A DNA stretch of 64,000 nt, taken from the NCBI GenBank assembly GCA_011109175.1, contig RDEW01000008.1, positions 1,431,447 to 1,495,446 on the forward strand, read 5' to 3'. The notes below the pieces were generated by a model. It was not told the DNA's origin. It ran no database searches and was given only the letters and a program-made list of their open reading frames with translations. Positions 1 to 13,029 of the stretch are shown here, piece after piece. This DNA comes from Dicyema japonicum. Taxonomy: Eukaryota; Dicyemida; Rhombozoa; Dicyemidae. Both the position numbers and the translations under genes were made by a program. The first letter of the stretch is position 1. The number at the start of each line of letters is the position of its first letter.

Positions 1-1320
1 GCAGTGGAACTTGAAAATTCTAATCGTCTGTATCATCGGCTTGCTCCTCCCATTATAACTGGAGACTTGAATTTCAAAGTGAGGAAAAGCGGGACGAATC
101 AATTTGCCTGAACAGCCACGCTCGAAAATCAGAAATCTGTCCGGGAAGGTCTTTATACACTTCTGCGAGACTGCTCTCTTGTAACTCGGCGTTTTGACAT
201 GCAGCGCGACATAAAACGACGTTGACAGGGCAGAGGAGAGACTCTTGTAGAAATCACGTCTATACATTTAACCAAATCGACTACATACTATCTAGGCAAA
301 AAACACTGAAGGGGCTACCCACGGATTTCCGTTCATACAGTGGTATGATGACCTCAAGTGATGACAAACTATTAGGACACGTCTCATTCTAGAGACGCTT
401 TGGAATCTCCAGAGCACTGGCAACTCGTACGCGGAGCAGGACCTTGGCCGTGGTGGCTCTATTTGCTACCGATAATACCCGTAAAAAGAACGGCGAGAAA
501 ATATCGAAACTGCTTGAGAATGTTGACACGAATATGTTATCTGGGCAGCTATGGAAATATATTTCGATCAGAGTCAGTCAGGCTGCCGGATGGAACTGGG
601 AAATCGTCAAAGGATGTTCAAGGGAACTTTTGACAAATAGAAGAATTGGCAAAAAATTAAAGGAAATTCCAACTTTTAATAGAGTCTTCAAACTATACAA
701 GCTTCACTGACTCTCTTAAAGGAGAAAGTAACAGAATCAAATACAAAATAAAGAAAAGAGTGAGGGAACTATCCCGGCACTAACATGGCAAAAGTCGTCG
801 GAAGATACGAACATGATGCAAAAATGTTTGCTGTGGTTAAACAATTATTCCGCAATTATCAGATCGGAAAAATCGTAGTTTTCGATGATGTTGGAAAGTA
901 ATAATCAACGGCCGAGAATCTGTAAATAAATTTGCTCTTGTTTACAAAAAACGACTAAATCTCAATGAACACTTGGAACCGTTTGAAGGAATTCCCAAAA
1001 ACCTGAATCAAAACATTACGAAGTCGTTTCAGCTTAGGGTAAGCTCAAAAATGGCAGAATCCCTGGGCCGGACAACGTGAGTGCAGAATTATTGAAATAT
1101 GCGCCAGATAGGGTGGCTGAGTAAATCTACACAGTCCTGAACATGACGTTCAAAATTCACAGTCCATTCAATGGAGGGAATGGCACCTTGATCCCAAATC
1201 AGAAACCTGGAAAGAAGAGAAATCTAAACAGTCTACACTCCATTAACACTAATGAATACGATAAGGAAAATACTTTCCCTTGTTGTGCTGTTTCGTATTT
1301 CAGGCCCTGTAAATGACAGA
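1..1320 (+). pseudogene. Decayed APE-type LINE (endonuclease plus start of RT)
   Basis: Relic of a non-LTR retrotransposon. The first 300 bases, read across frames, resemble the apurinic-type endonuclease (ITGDLNFKV, then a YYLG block near the end of the domain). From about 1020 a reverse-transcriptase start is seen: GPDNVSAELLKYAPDRVAE, then LIPNQKPGKK. Many stops and frame changes mean it cannot be translated. The left end lies outside the window and the homology fades after about 1310. Two short open frames at 400-710 lie inside the linker and are not separate genes. The clade (CR1, RTE or Jockey side) is not resolved. Confidence 0.7.
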
Positions 1321-4300
1321 AGGGATGATATTACTACATCATTACACACTTGATCTAATAACCGCTTTCTACTTTTTGCCTTCATCAATTCTTAAGAGTT
1401 CTCATCAGATCCATCTAACTCAGGAGACGCCACTTACTTGTCAGGAATCCAAAAAAGATCTCTCTTCTCACCCACATCAGAATACTTTACCAGGATATAC
1501 ACTATCAATACGTCCTATAGCGATGATATTTTATTATGAGAGAATTGAGCAACCTGCTTCTCAATTAAGGGGAGATGTAATATGCCAAATCCGAGATATT
1601 TTGATGATGTCAGGAGTGTCGTAAATATTGCATAATATCTCACAGAAGACTGATATTTACTGTAATAGGTTGTGAAGCATCCAAAAACAGTTTTAAATTG
1701 GATGACCTTAAGATTTTTATTAGCACATATATATTTGTTTACCAAACCTATAAATGCTGACGTCCTCAGTATAATTGGCTTTAAAATCCTCATCAGTACG
1801 CTATCGTCCAGAGGCTGTTAACTTTGAAGATTGAATAGGGCTATAGATTTATCTCAAGTGCCTGTTAGACTGCCTGTTAAACGAAACAACGTATATGGTG
1901 GAAACTGCTTTCAGATAAGGTTTCCACGATTGTCTTCCACGACATCAATGCAGAAGATCCTTACTTTAATTTTGCTTCAGATAAGATAAGGCTAAAACCT
2001 TCGAGTATCCGACATCTCTGAGTTCAGTACAAAATCAATAACTGAATTACATCAACTATGATGAAATAAGGCATTGTAATGATTACATATGTCTTACATA
2101 AACTTGCACAAAATTTAGTATATAAGAAATTAGAGAAAAAGTTGATTCATGTATAAGCATAATAAACGTCAAAGTCGATAACTCAATTATTTCAACGTTG
2201 TTCATTTTAAACGTAACTTAATTCATTGGTAATAAAATAAATAATTATTCCTAGAACAAACAAAATTAAGACAAAAACGAAAAATTAATATTATTTTAAA
2301 CATTCAATAAACATTAGATAGTGGATACGGCAGTTAAAGAAAGCTAAATATCGCTTATCAAATCACATTGAATAAGAATACTCAAACAAAATTCATCACA
2401 ATGAAACATTGAAGACTCTAATTAGCAGAAAAACATATTCTATCGATGATAAATTCTTATCAATATGCACTACATCCCGTGAATTCTTACCACATCTTCT
2501 AAAATCTCCAACATTTTACCATTTCCACTTTGCTTGGATTCACTGTCATATTCAGTAGACCTACCTCAGTTAAATTCAGTAATTCCAAATAATTGTCAAA
2601 CTATTAGACATTTTGATGACAGACCCCCATAATTAGGAAAAAGTTATTGTGCATAAACCCGATGTCCGGGCTAATCTTCTATGTTTGCGATGAACTATAA
2701 TATTTACATTTATAAGAAGAATTTATTTTTCAGTATATTGGATTTCGTATTTTTGAACAGCTTATTTTATGTCATATTAGCTGGGAATATTATATATTTT
2801 CTATTATGTGATGATATAATCTGGGAGTTTATAGACTAATATTGACATTATGGCTTATCATATCTCCAATTGTGCATTGATGAACTTCTTGTAAGCTCGG
2901 TCCGATAGTTTGGATAAGTAACATGCAGATCAGTGAGTCCAGTTTCATAGAAATTGTCTCGTAAATTTATTTGAACTTATCGGTACCTTGACTTTTGTAG
3001 AATGGACTTATTTGAAAACTAACAGTGTCTATAAAGTAAAGAGTTCCAAGAATTTTAACATCGTTTTGTTCAGTATACATAAGAAGCATTAAAATAGGAA
3101 CAAATACATTTGAAGCATTAAAGTCCAATTTCATGGAAATTGAGAGACAAAATCAGATTTAATTTCTATTGTCTTTTTGTAATATCACCAGTTTCAGCAT
3201 TCATGTTATTATTTAGATTATTGATGATAAAGTGAGTCGTATAAATACTAATTGGTCGATTTAATTTCCCTGGTGGTTACTAAAACGGATCAAGAGGCGA
3301 TTAATTTTTTCTAATACAGTTTACCCTCCCATTTTTGGGACCAAACAAAAATTGGCGAGTATTAGAAATAATCAATGTATTAAAAAAATCAGCATCATAA
3401 ACATTTTCGAAGCATATTTATTTTTGAGAAGATAATTTTTTTAAGTCTTCAATTTTCATATTAAACTCATCCGCAGTATAACCCAATTAACCTTGAAAAT
3501 TTGTAATTTTGCATTGTGCCTTTTTTAAACTTTGCCAGTCATCCTTTACTGGATTTAAATTCAGAGTCCATTTAATGCAGCAAATTCAGTTGCTTTCGAT
3601 AAAATGATCTTATTATTGAGGCAAACTCGAATTGATTCCATGTAGTCCATCCATGTAATGATTTCAGTATCAATTGATGTCTGAGTTTTGAAAAACAAGA
3701 ACGTGTCCCATAAATTGGGTTGATTTCAAGAATCTTTTCTTTTCAATTTGGCTATTATTTGGTATTTTCGGAAATATATTATTTTTTGATTTTTACCAAT
3801 CTCTGGACGATAAAAGTATACTAAGCTTCATAATCAGTATGTTCATTTTGCAGAAATAAACACACGTGGAAAAAAATCTGATTTTTTATAAGTGTCATAT
3901 ATTTATATTTATTCGCAACTTAATCTTTCCATTCTAAACTACTTCCAATATTAATAAACCACAAAAAAATATTTAATCCTTCACTATGTCGTCTTAGTTT
4001 GACAGTCTATTTCCAATAATCTGTTATCTCTTGTTTATTCAGACATATCACTTAGGAAGAAAAACACTTCCATTAGATGACCTCTACCGCTCAACCCCAT
4101 CTTGTTTATTACCATATAAAAACACTTGTCTGAACTTTAATCCCAACTAAATTTTTTTTTATAGTTATCATTTAATAATCCACGTATATTTATTTTAACA
4201 AGACCTTGTGGTTCCTTACACAACGAATTATTATTACTTCAAAAATTCTATTTTGCTACAAAAATCCCAACCTTATTTGGAACAGAATTCAATAAATTGC

Positions 4301-4430
4301 CTAATATATTAAATAAATGATAACATGGAATTCCTCGTATAAAATTTTAGTAGCCAATTAAATGAGTTTTGTGGGGAATACCAAATGTTAGGATTACTCT
4401 ATATTTATTACTGGAAATTTGTATAATTCT
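1320..4430. other. AT-rich gap without recognised gene
   Basis: About 3.1 kb of strongly AT-rich sequence with stops in all frames. The 103-codon plus frame at 1313-1624 and its 92-codon minus shadow at 1515-1793 show no recognisable domain and no short-intron continuation. Nothing else was seen. Confidence 0.5.
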
Positions 4431-4439
4431 GAAATAATA

Positions 4440-5092
4440 ATTACAGCTTTAATTATAAGCTTGAACATGCATGGAAAAAAAGTATGGTTATATATTATAT
4501 TTAAGACATGGTATTGATATGTGACAATGCATCAATTCACAAGAGCGAGCAATTAAAAAATGTTGTATTCGGAACTGGTATCCAATTAATTTTTAACGTG
4601 TATAGGGTATGAATTGTATTTTTTTGCCTCCTTATACTCCACAACTCAATCCAATTGAAGAGTTTTTTTCTGTTTGGAAAAATAACATCAAAAAGAAAAA
4701 TTGTAGAACTCTGAGGAATTAATAAACGCAATCCAAAACATCGGAGAAATTCTATCAGATGTGTGCAATAATTTGTATAGCCACATGCGGAGCTATTTAG
4801 TTAAAGCATTGGCTTATGAAGAATTTTAATTTATAGTTGTTTTTTCAATTAATTATAAAATTGGTTTCTTTTAATTTGACCCTTGACAAAGTTATTAAAC
4901 ATTTTGACAAAGTTATTAAACATTTTGACAAAGTTATTAAGTATTTTGACGAATTATTAAACATTTGACAAAGTTTTTAAATTTTATGACAAAGTTATTA
5001 AATTTTATGAAAAGTTATTAAATTTTTTGACAAAGTTTTAAATTTATGACAAAGTTATTAAATAAATAGGAAAACCCTGTAATAAATAACCT
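4440..5092 (+). mobile_element. IS630/Tc1-mariner-type DDE transposase relic
   Basis: Read over two frames, 4520-4720 gives the C-terminal half of a DDE transposase. DNASIHKSEQLKNVV carries the second catalytic aspartate, and LPPYTPQLNPIEEFFSVWK carries the third acidic residue in the usual NPIE context. One frameshift near 4570 and stops after 4720 kill the gene. Tandem repeats follow, and the likely right end is the run AGGAAAACCCTGTA near 5078-5091. A very similar run (AGGAAAACCCTATA) ends the other element of this class at 22.8 kb. The left end was not found. Confidence 0.7.
4883..5062. repeat. AT-rich tandem repeat, ~21-bp unit
   Basis: About eight imperfect copies of a unit like TTGACAAAGTTATTAAACATT. 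The first copies are identical and the later ones drift (GTATT, AAATTTT variants). The array lies at the 3' end of the DDE transposase relic, just inside its presumed terminus, so it may be part of that element. Confidence 0.8.
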
Positions 5093-5149
5093 GTTAATTT
5101 TTTTTATTTTATATTTGTTTATAACGAGTAAATTAACTAATAAAGCGGA

Positions 5150-6500
5150 GTTTGATCCAGATTGTTGGTAATCCTTCTTTTCCATCGAGAAGAAGAGTGT
5201 GCCATAAACTCCCTGTTACTCCCCATCAGATTCAGTCAAATATATCCGTTAGAGTCCTTTGGGCTGTCCTCACGGCATCCAGTTCCATGTTGGGAGGTAG
5301 CAGAGGCGTATTCTTCATCGTATACCTTCATACTATACTTTCGAGCGTTCTCTTCAGAACAACCGATTGGATGTAAGTTATCGTTGATTCTTCAATAGAT
5401 ACTTATCCATGATTCTTGAAACATCTTGAGACAACTCCATCCCATGTCAAAACCACTGGAATAATCTTCTCTAGGCATTCATAGAGCAGCGAAAGTTCGT
5501 TTGCAAGCAAGTCATATTTGTGAAGTTTCTCAACTTCAACTTGCTTTAGTCGGTATTGTGAGGTATCCCCACTTCAATTAAAGTTACTTCCTTTTTTATT
5601 TTGTCTTAAACAAAAATATCAGGTTTATTGTATTGGACTTTTGTTTATGTCATAATAGACGTGTCAACTCTAATTTCGACATTTTGATTCGTCAATATTG
5701 ACTGAACCGAATGTCCTTTCAATTTCCTGCTTCTTCTGATTCCATAAATTCGACAAAGATGAAGATGGATGCACTTTACCACTTCATTATGTCTTTGGAG
5801 ATAATCACTATTTAGCATTTTTTAATAAATATTTCCAGTGTCCTTGAAAGACTAATATCCATGCTTTCCTGTCGGCAACTCCATATTTAGAGGCAAAAAT
5901 TTTGCGATTGTAGCCAAGTGCCATTTTTTGTTTTTATTACTCGCAGAATTCCCGACCTTCGCAAACACACAGTGAACTGTTTCTCCAAACTTTTAAAAAA
6001 CTTGAGGAGTATTAATTGATCTCAAACGAAATCGAAATAAGTCCTCTACCAAAAGTCTTCCTGTCCAAATGCAGCCTCTTTTTATTTGCAGGTTTAAGGT
6101 GCAATTTGAGTGACGTAAGCAGTTGCTGTATTTGTTAGTCAATATCATCAAATTCATAAGGTTCAATATTAATTAATCCAGTTTAATAGTTAGGGAAATT
6201 GCGTGTTCATTTATTGCACGAAACAAGTTCGCAGAATTTAACATAGCTTTTGAAAGCTCTTCTTAACATTTTCAACTAAAACATTAAATGGAACCACTCA
6301 CGATTTCTTAACCATCTTATCTGATTTCTTAGAAAAGGAAGGATCCACTCGTATCTTCTGGTGCAAGGCCCAGTGTTAAACCTGATCCTAATAATCTACT
6401 TGTCAACGCTCCCTCATCCAGCCAATGCGAAAACAGAATTGGCTATATATACTGATAACATGTAGTCTGGGATCACTCAATAAGACTAGATGTGGCGTGT
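5150..6500 (-). pseudogene. RLE-type LINE relic (family C, 3' half)
   Basis: Second copy of the LINE at 53-55.9 kb, on the opposite strand. On the minus strand, pieces in changing frames read VEKLHKYDLLANEL, IIPVVLTWDGVVSR and TYIQSVVLKRTLE, the end of a C-terminal restriction-like endonuclease. Upstream, around 6350, LTLGLAPE matches the RT region (AGLAPN) of the other copy. Frameshifts and stops occur throughout. Short plus-strand frames at 5152-5398 are antisense shadows. Confidence 0.7.
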
Positions 6501-6899
6501 TAAAGGATTCAGGGCGTTGTCGATGCAATCATATGCTGGTGTGACAGAAAAAACTTCTGACTCAGGAAATGAGAATTGCATCATATTGTTGTTTTTTTTG
6601 GGCGCCATAATCGGCTTAATATCTAATTCCTAAAGTGAACATCATCGAGTTCTTAAGCGGTCACATGGAGGGTGAGTTACATTGGAGTTACTTAAACTCC
6701 AAATGTGGTTTCTTGGAGCACACCTCCTCGATAAGAAGCAAGTTATGTACTGGAATCTTCGGACTTTTCAGCTGAATTGTGATGAGACTTTGATGAAATC
6801 AAGTTTGGATTTACTCATAATATTTCCAAACTGAGATAAATCATTTTTTCTGCCAGCAATACTACTGAATTTAGCTATTGATCAAACAGCACAAGATAT

Positions 6900-7260
6900 G
6901 TCTCTGTAAGTGAAATGTATGCCTTTATTAATATTAGCGTTACCGAATATAAAGAAACCATCGAGGAGACTGCAATAAAGTTAATTGGACCAGATCATAA
7001 TATCCAACCCATTGAAAACTTTTAATCGAACTACAACGGAAACTATTTAAGAAGGCTATTCTACCGAGCTGCCCTTTATTCCAAATACTATCGAATTATC
7101 TACAATCATAGAGAAATTTTTGAGCCGATGCCATGTCCAATGAGAAGAGCTGATTCTTGACCCCGCCGACTCGTTCTCACCTTTGTCGGTCTGGGTTCAC
7201 TTAGTTAGATGAGAACTTTTATTTCTTTCTTTTTGACCCAGTGATCCTGGGGGTAATAAT
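6900..7260 (+). pseudogene. 3' end of LINE family B
   Basis: Matches, in reverse orientation, the segment 56040-56640. The plus strand reads TIEETAIKLIGPDHNIQ, close to AIEESVIKLIGPEHKIQ there. Both share the 3' untranslated block with TTCTCATCTAACTAAGTGA-like sequence, a DPVIL/W-like end and a terminal TAATAATAAT tract. It looks like a 5'-truncated, mutated insertion. Confidence 0.7.
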
Positions 7261-7264
7261 AATA

Positions 7265-9780
7265 TAAAGAAACCTACATTTTCATCGCCAGAGATAATTT
7301 GAAGGCTACATCTAAAAAAAGTGTTAGAATTTTCCTATGATTTTACTTTTAACTTATCTCAATCTACTTGACCGGTCATTTAAGCACAAATCAAACTGTT
7401 TTAAACGAACTGACAGCTGGTATTTTGTCATCAGATCAAAATAGAAAGTTTATAACCTATATAATTGCCTGGTTCATAATAGAGCACAGATGAAGACAAC
7501 AGAGAGGAAATTACTAGTATTGAATGTGCGGGTTTGTGTAGAGATCAAGGCTGAGATGTTCGATGTGTGTGGGTCCATTGATATCTACGAGTATGAGAAC
7601 ACTCTCAGTAAACATATGAGAAGATTTTAGACACTCTCAGATTCATGTTGTTTTAATCTGATTAATCACTGATAGTTGGGCACAATATAAACTTTGAAGA
7701 GAGGATACATCAGGGCAGATGTGAAGAAGCTGAAAAGAAATGTTTTGGCGATACTGTCTATCAAACTCTGACCTAGATGCTTCCACTTTAACCTACACTA
7801 TTAAATAATTATAGTCTCTCGACTTTGATATTTACTCTGATCTCCAATTAAACTAATAGAAAGTCATAAACTGTAACTATAAATAGATATTAGTTATACA
7901 TAAGCACATGTGTTAGTCTATGATCAAAATAATAGATAACCTTCCTTCCTTTCCTCTCCAAATCTTTTTTATATTTGGAGTTATTTTTTTGTTCTCTAGC
8001 TTTTTTCTTAGCTAGATTTCGGCGAATTGCATCTACGACTAAATGTAAATAAACCTTTGAACAACGGTTTGGAAATTCCTACAATTTCAAATCCACCTAT
8101 ATATTAATTAATAACAAACGTCCAATATTTTTGTATTCAATATTTTCCCATTAGCCCTATCCAATCCGTAACTCTGATTCTTGTTGATCTTCTACATCCA
8201 GTGGGTCCACTTTCAGGATTACTATAATATTTATAATATTATAACCTATCCTCCCTCGAATTCCCCGATTAAACAATATCTAAGATATATAACACGTACA
8301 ACCTCATTTATTCCACGGAATATTTCTACCATTTCATCATAGTCTTCTAATGTCGGAACTTTCATCATTGAATCCTTCACTTTACTTTTTTTTCTTTTAT
8401 TATATTTTGACTAAAATGAGCAGAAATAAACTGTAATAAGATTTTCGATATCATTCATCCTCATATCAGTCATGACTTGTGCGTCTTTACAGGAAACACT
8501 ACGGTTAGTTAATTCAATACATTTTATTATTATTGCGAATATATTGAACAGTTGAATGTTTATTAACATCTGAGTGAATTGACTCATCGCAAATCACTGA
8601 ACTTTTTCTTCTCTCTGATAAATTATTCTATCATCTGGACTTCCAACTTTCCTTATAGGACCAACTAATACAAGATCACTATAAATGGAACCCGGAGACA
8701 ATAGAGTCATCCCCAATATTGTCCTCCATAGTCTTTCTTCCAATATCATCTTCCATAGTTTTTTTCAATGGTGTCCGTTTCCAAATACTGCTCTCAATGT
8801 TTTGCTTAAAACCTGTCCATCTTTACTTTCCTGTTCTGTAGCTTCCTTCACAGACATTGTGTTCAAAACGAGGTTTTTAAGAAAAATTTTAGGTGGTATT
8901 ATAGAACGATTGACATACGAGATGCTATTATGTAAATTTTATTAATTATTTTTATTTATTTATTTGATATAAATTACTATTTTTTAATAATAAAGATTTG
9001 ACTATGAAACGATCGCCAAGCTACATTTTCCAGATTTCCTTAATTAGGTGTGGTGATGTTGAACCTAACTCTGGACCCGTGTCATTTCAGACAAAGCCGA
9101 ATATACTTCAGTTGAGTTTAACTTTCTAAAAAATGTTTTTGATTTATGTAACTTCTTGCACAATCATTAAGTTTTTTTTATAAGTGTCAGAAGATAACTT
9201 TGGATTAAAATTCTGTAAGGTGCTATTAAGCTCAAGCACCTATGGCCCCAGGCACATTGGTCTCACTAGGTATTTTGTCGAATTAAGTCTAAAATAAATT
9301 TTTTGGTTGAGTGGAAATTTTCTAAATTGTTATATGGATGTCAGTAAAGATGCAACTGATAAAATTGCGGTTAATGGATTTGAGTAGTAGAATAGTTTTT
9401 GGTTTATCTGGATAACTAATAAAAATAAATAAATAATAAATTAACTAATGAATCGCTTCAGTAAATTTGTTAATCTATTATGTGATAAAGCTTGATTTAA
9501 TAGTTTTATTTTATAAGGAAAAAGGAAAAAGATAGTTAATTTTAATTCAGCTGTTGGGAGATGCACAAGCTATTCCCACGGACAACAGCCAACGAGAGCC
9601 TCTCCTTGAGCCATCTCGTCTCACGAAGATCATCAGTTTTGTCAGTTAGTAGTTTTCCCAAATGGTTAGGACTTCAGCGTTTTAGGGCAAAGTTTTTAGG
9701 GCCAAAGTTCCCGAAGTTTCAAGCTTGATTCAGTTTCGCTAGGTTAATAAATTAAAAACCCATAAATAAATAATAATTAA
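7265..9780. other. AT-rich gap
   Basis: No gene supported. The 86-codon frame at 8685-8945 has no recognisable motif. Low-complexity A/T runs dominate. Confidence 0.5.
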
Positions 9781-9794
9781 TTAACACAGCCATC

Positions 9795-10380
9795 CATCCA
9801 AAGTGCAGCCGCCGACATTATCGACGTTACGTTGCTCTCATGATTGCAACAGAGATTAACTGGAGAAGCCACCGGATCTCACGTGCGTCGTGGCTTTTAG
9901 TGTAGATAGGTTTCCCTCTTCGAATGGGAAAATTGTGATCCCATCAGGACTTTTTCCGTCTCCTCTGTCCAGGTTAATAGGTTCAAGCATGGCCGGCTAT
10001 CCCGCAGACTTCAAGGCTCGATTGACAATTCCGTTGATCGCCTTGTGTCTTGGGAATTGTATTGCACTTCTTCGACAAGAGAGGGCATGGTGTCCATAAC
10101 AATCGACGGTGACGCCACACCGGCAAATCTCGAGTCCAAGTCTGGTGGAGATGCCGATGCTGCGGAGAATGCTGAGACCATAAAGATAAAAAAATACGCA
10201 CATCTTGGAGGACAATTCATCTTCGAACCAGTGGCAGTCGAGACGACAGGAATCATTAGAAGTAGGCACTGACCTACTAAACAAGATCGACTCGCTCATC
10301 GCGAAGAAGAAAAACGATAGGAGAGAAGGAGCTGGCTTATTGAGCTCACTTCCTTGCAAATCGTCAGTGGAAATGCGTTT
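9795..10380 (-). pseudogene. Family D retroelement C-terminus, internally deleted
   Basis: One of at least nine copies of a module made of a Cys/His finger followed by a PD-(D/E)XK-like domain. Minus-strand reading: RLGLEICRCGVTVDCYGHHALSC (finger), RHKAINGIVNRALKSAG, an in-frame stop, then DGKSPDGITIFPFEEGN. It then jumps directly to DAREIRWLLQLISVAI, the very C-terminus, so the middle (WDVT...KY) is deleted. Other copies supply that middle. Confidence 0.7.
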
Positions 10381-10599
10381 TCAATTATGAGAGCAGCCAG
10401 CATTGTTAATGGTTAGTTTTTACGTTTAAATAAAATTTGGTTTAAAAAAGACAAATGATTAAAGCGAAAATAGGTAGATAAAAGGAACATGAGGGTTGCG
10501 GTAGGCTTAAAATAAAAATTAATGTGGATTTTTTTGTAAGTGAGTGTTTGATTAAATCGGTTAAAGAAAAAGATTTTTCAGATGATGTATACGAGACCT

Positions 10600-11200
10600 T
10601 CAGGCCTTTTGTATTCTAGTTATGAGAGTTGACAACAAGTTGAGTATTGAGGAATTTTGGGATAATGAAAAAATCTGGTGATATTTGAACATGGGGTATT
10701 TTACAGGGAGGTATTTTGTGATAGGAAAGTGGCTGATCAATGCATAACGATTCATTAGTATGTTAACATGATCTCGAAAAGATAACAGAGATTTGAAATT
10801 AGAAAGAATATTAACATCGGAGAACGGTGGGGACGTTTTTCTTGAATAAATCTTTTTAAGAATTTTTGAGAAAGCACGAGTGTCCGAATTCGGATGAATA
10901 GTGGAGATTAAATCGCTCCATTCTTTGTTTTTGTGTTTGTGAATCGTCAATTTGTTTTTCTATTTTCAGAGATTAAAGCTATCCTTCACATGAACGCATC
11001 ATTGGCGTTTTCGAAATAATTCAACAATTTCGGGAGGAAGTGAAAACCACGATTCGATATGAAACCACGAGGAATATATTTTTTTGGCAGCAGCAAGCAG
11101 AAAATTTGTTAATCTTAAAAGAAGGAAAGGATGTGCAAGAAAAGTCCTTGACTACACGTTCGGTCTTATTCCTATATGAATAGTTAGTAGTTCCTACTCC
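10600..11200 (-). pseudogene. Jockey-like LINE linker fragment
   Basis: A 116-codon minus-strand frame (10600-10950) with the composition and motifs typical of the stretch between endonuclease and reverse transcriptase in Jockey-like LINEs (WSDLISTIHPNSDTRAFSKI, then KYYASISH-like remains). No endonuclease or RT core is attached. It ends shortly before the kinesin gene on the other strand. Confidence 0.45.
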
Positions 11201-11357
11201 TCAAGTTCATGGACTGTTAGTTTATGAACTGTTAATGAAATTTGATAATTTATTTTGTCGCATTAATATCTACAAATTAATAAATTATTTATTCTTTATA
11301 AAATAATTAAAAATTATATTCAATAAACTAGTGAAAACATTATTTTGTGTTTGATTA

Positions 11358-13026
11358 ATGCGTAACACAATAAGACTTCAGGAGTCAAACAAACAAGTAT
11401 ATTGTTTGAAATAAAACTATAGTGTGGTCACAGGGATTGAAAGGAGTCAGTAATCCTGCAAAAAAGAGACTATATGACATTGAAAAAAGGCTTAAACAAG
11501 CTAAATTTGAGAAGACTAGTGCTGAAACAAAAGCTAATGCTAATAGAGAAAGTGAAATGAAGCAAATTGAGTATTTTGTAATGACAATTTAGATTATTGA
11601 AGTCAAACATTGCAGAATACAAAATATTTATCTTTCTAAGAATGATAATATAGCATCTAGTCAAAATGAATTAATTGTTTTTCTGGACGATCTGACAAAT
11701 TCTGATTTAAATTTACAGAATGTTAGATCGAATAATGAAAAATAAAAGTACAAGTTATTGTGACCAAAGTGTGAGGGTTTAGATATAATGTATGAACTCG
11801 GTGACATAAACAATAATATAAAAAGGTGTGATGTATCGATTGGAGAGTATGAGGAAGAAAGAAGGCGACTTCTTAATCTTTTACATGAATTAAAGTGTTC
11901 ACTGTTGTTAATTTTAGGGGAATGTACAAATTTATTGTAGAATAGGTCCACTTTTGTCGGGTGACGTGTCACCTATTGAATATATAGACGGTGAACACAT
12001 TTCTATTTACAGTAGAACTATACTGAAAGAGGTTTATTCATTATTATACAATTAAGTCAAATCTTAGGATATCGAAATTAGAATTTGTATTTGACAACGT
12101 ATTTAATTACGATAGTAACCAGTTGTCAATATTTTTAGAAGTAAAGGATTTTATTCAGGTAATATGGATAATAAATGTCAAGAGTGCACTGGATGGTTAT
12201 AATGTATGCATTTTTGCATATGGACAAACTGGTCTGGAAAGACATTTACTATGGAGGGAAGTAATACTGATTATTCTCTCATTGGAATAATTCCTCGATC
12301 TTTTGACTATATTTTTTATTCAATAGAATTTTTGAAAAAAATTGGATGGAAAGTTTATTATTAAACTAACAATGTAGTTTGAAATGACTCTCTCAATTGT
12401 GAACGTGTACAATGAAGAAGTAATTGATTTACTTGAATATAATTCTTATGGAAAATATAACATGCCTGTTGTTAATGTAAATAAAAAGAATGTGGTTAAG
12501 GTTGAAAATCTACAACAAGTTTTCTTTATTTGTGATTTTATAGATAACAGAGTTATTAAGCTATGCTCAATTTAACAGAGCACAGTGGGAAACGAAATGT
12601 AATGATTATGCACATCGATCCCATTGTATTTTTGAGTTTAAATTGGATGGGAGCTGTAAAGAAAAGTTATCAAGTGGTTCACTAACACTTGTTGATTTAG
12701 CTGGGAGTGAAAGAATCAGTAAATCAGAAGCTAAAGGTGACAGATTAAAAGAAACTAAGGCCATAAATCTTTTCGCTTATTGAATTACGCAATATAATAA
12801 AGGCTATTAGAGAAAAAAATAAACAAATACCATACAGAAATAGTAAACTTACTCGTTTATTACAACCATCATTGGGAAGGAATTCAAAAACTCTAATGAT
12901 TGTAAATATTTCTTCCCACTCTGTTAATTATACTGAAACTCTTTCTTCACTAATGTTTGCATCTGAAGTATTTTATTATATCATTTACAGCTCAACCAAT
13001 GTCAGATTGGAATGATTTATAAGTAA
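11358..13026 (+). CDS. Kinesin-14 (C-terminal motor kinesin, Ncd/KIFC1-like)
   Basis: A minus-end-directed microtubule motor of the spindle by family. The order is N-terminal coiled coil ([17 protein letters not shown], about 11434-11890), neck [14 protein letters not shown], then motor to the C-terminus. The motor shows the P-loop YGQTG(S)GKTFTMEG (12222-12250), [19 protein letters not shown] (switch I), [13 protein letters not shown] (switch II) and [12 protein letters not shown]. The end, ASELNQCQIG, is the usual kinesin-14 neck-mimic. Introns seen: 11571-11592, 12032-12056, 12159-12182, 12353-12377, 12519-12543 and 12968-12990 (22-25 nt). Start ATG 11358 with a 37-nt intron is tentative. 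Four single-base breaks are needed for a clean frame: one missing base near 11571, one near 11895, one in the P-loop near 12233, and one extra T near 12770. These may be assembly errors or early decay. Confidence 0.85.
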
Positions 13027-13029
13027 TTC

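Noticed and set aside
4883-5062. CRISPR-like array
   Set aside because: The units are directly adjacent with no unique spacers; the setting is a eukaryotic genome.
9890-10390. Plus-strand frames opposite the family D copy
   Set aside because: The minus strand carries the conserved finger and DGKxPDG blocks; the plus frames are antisense shadows.
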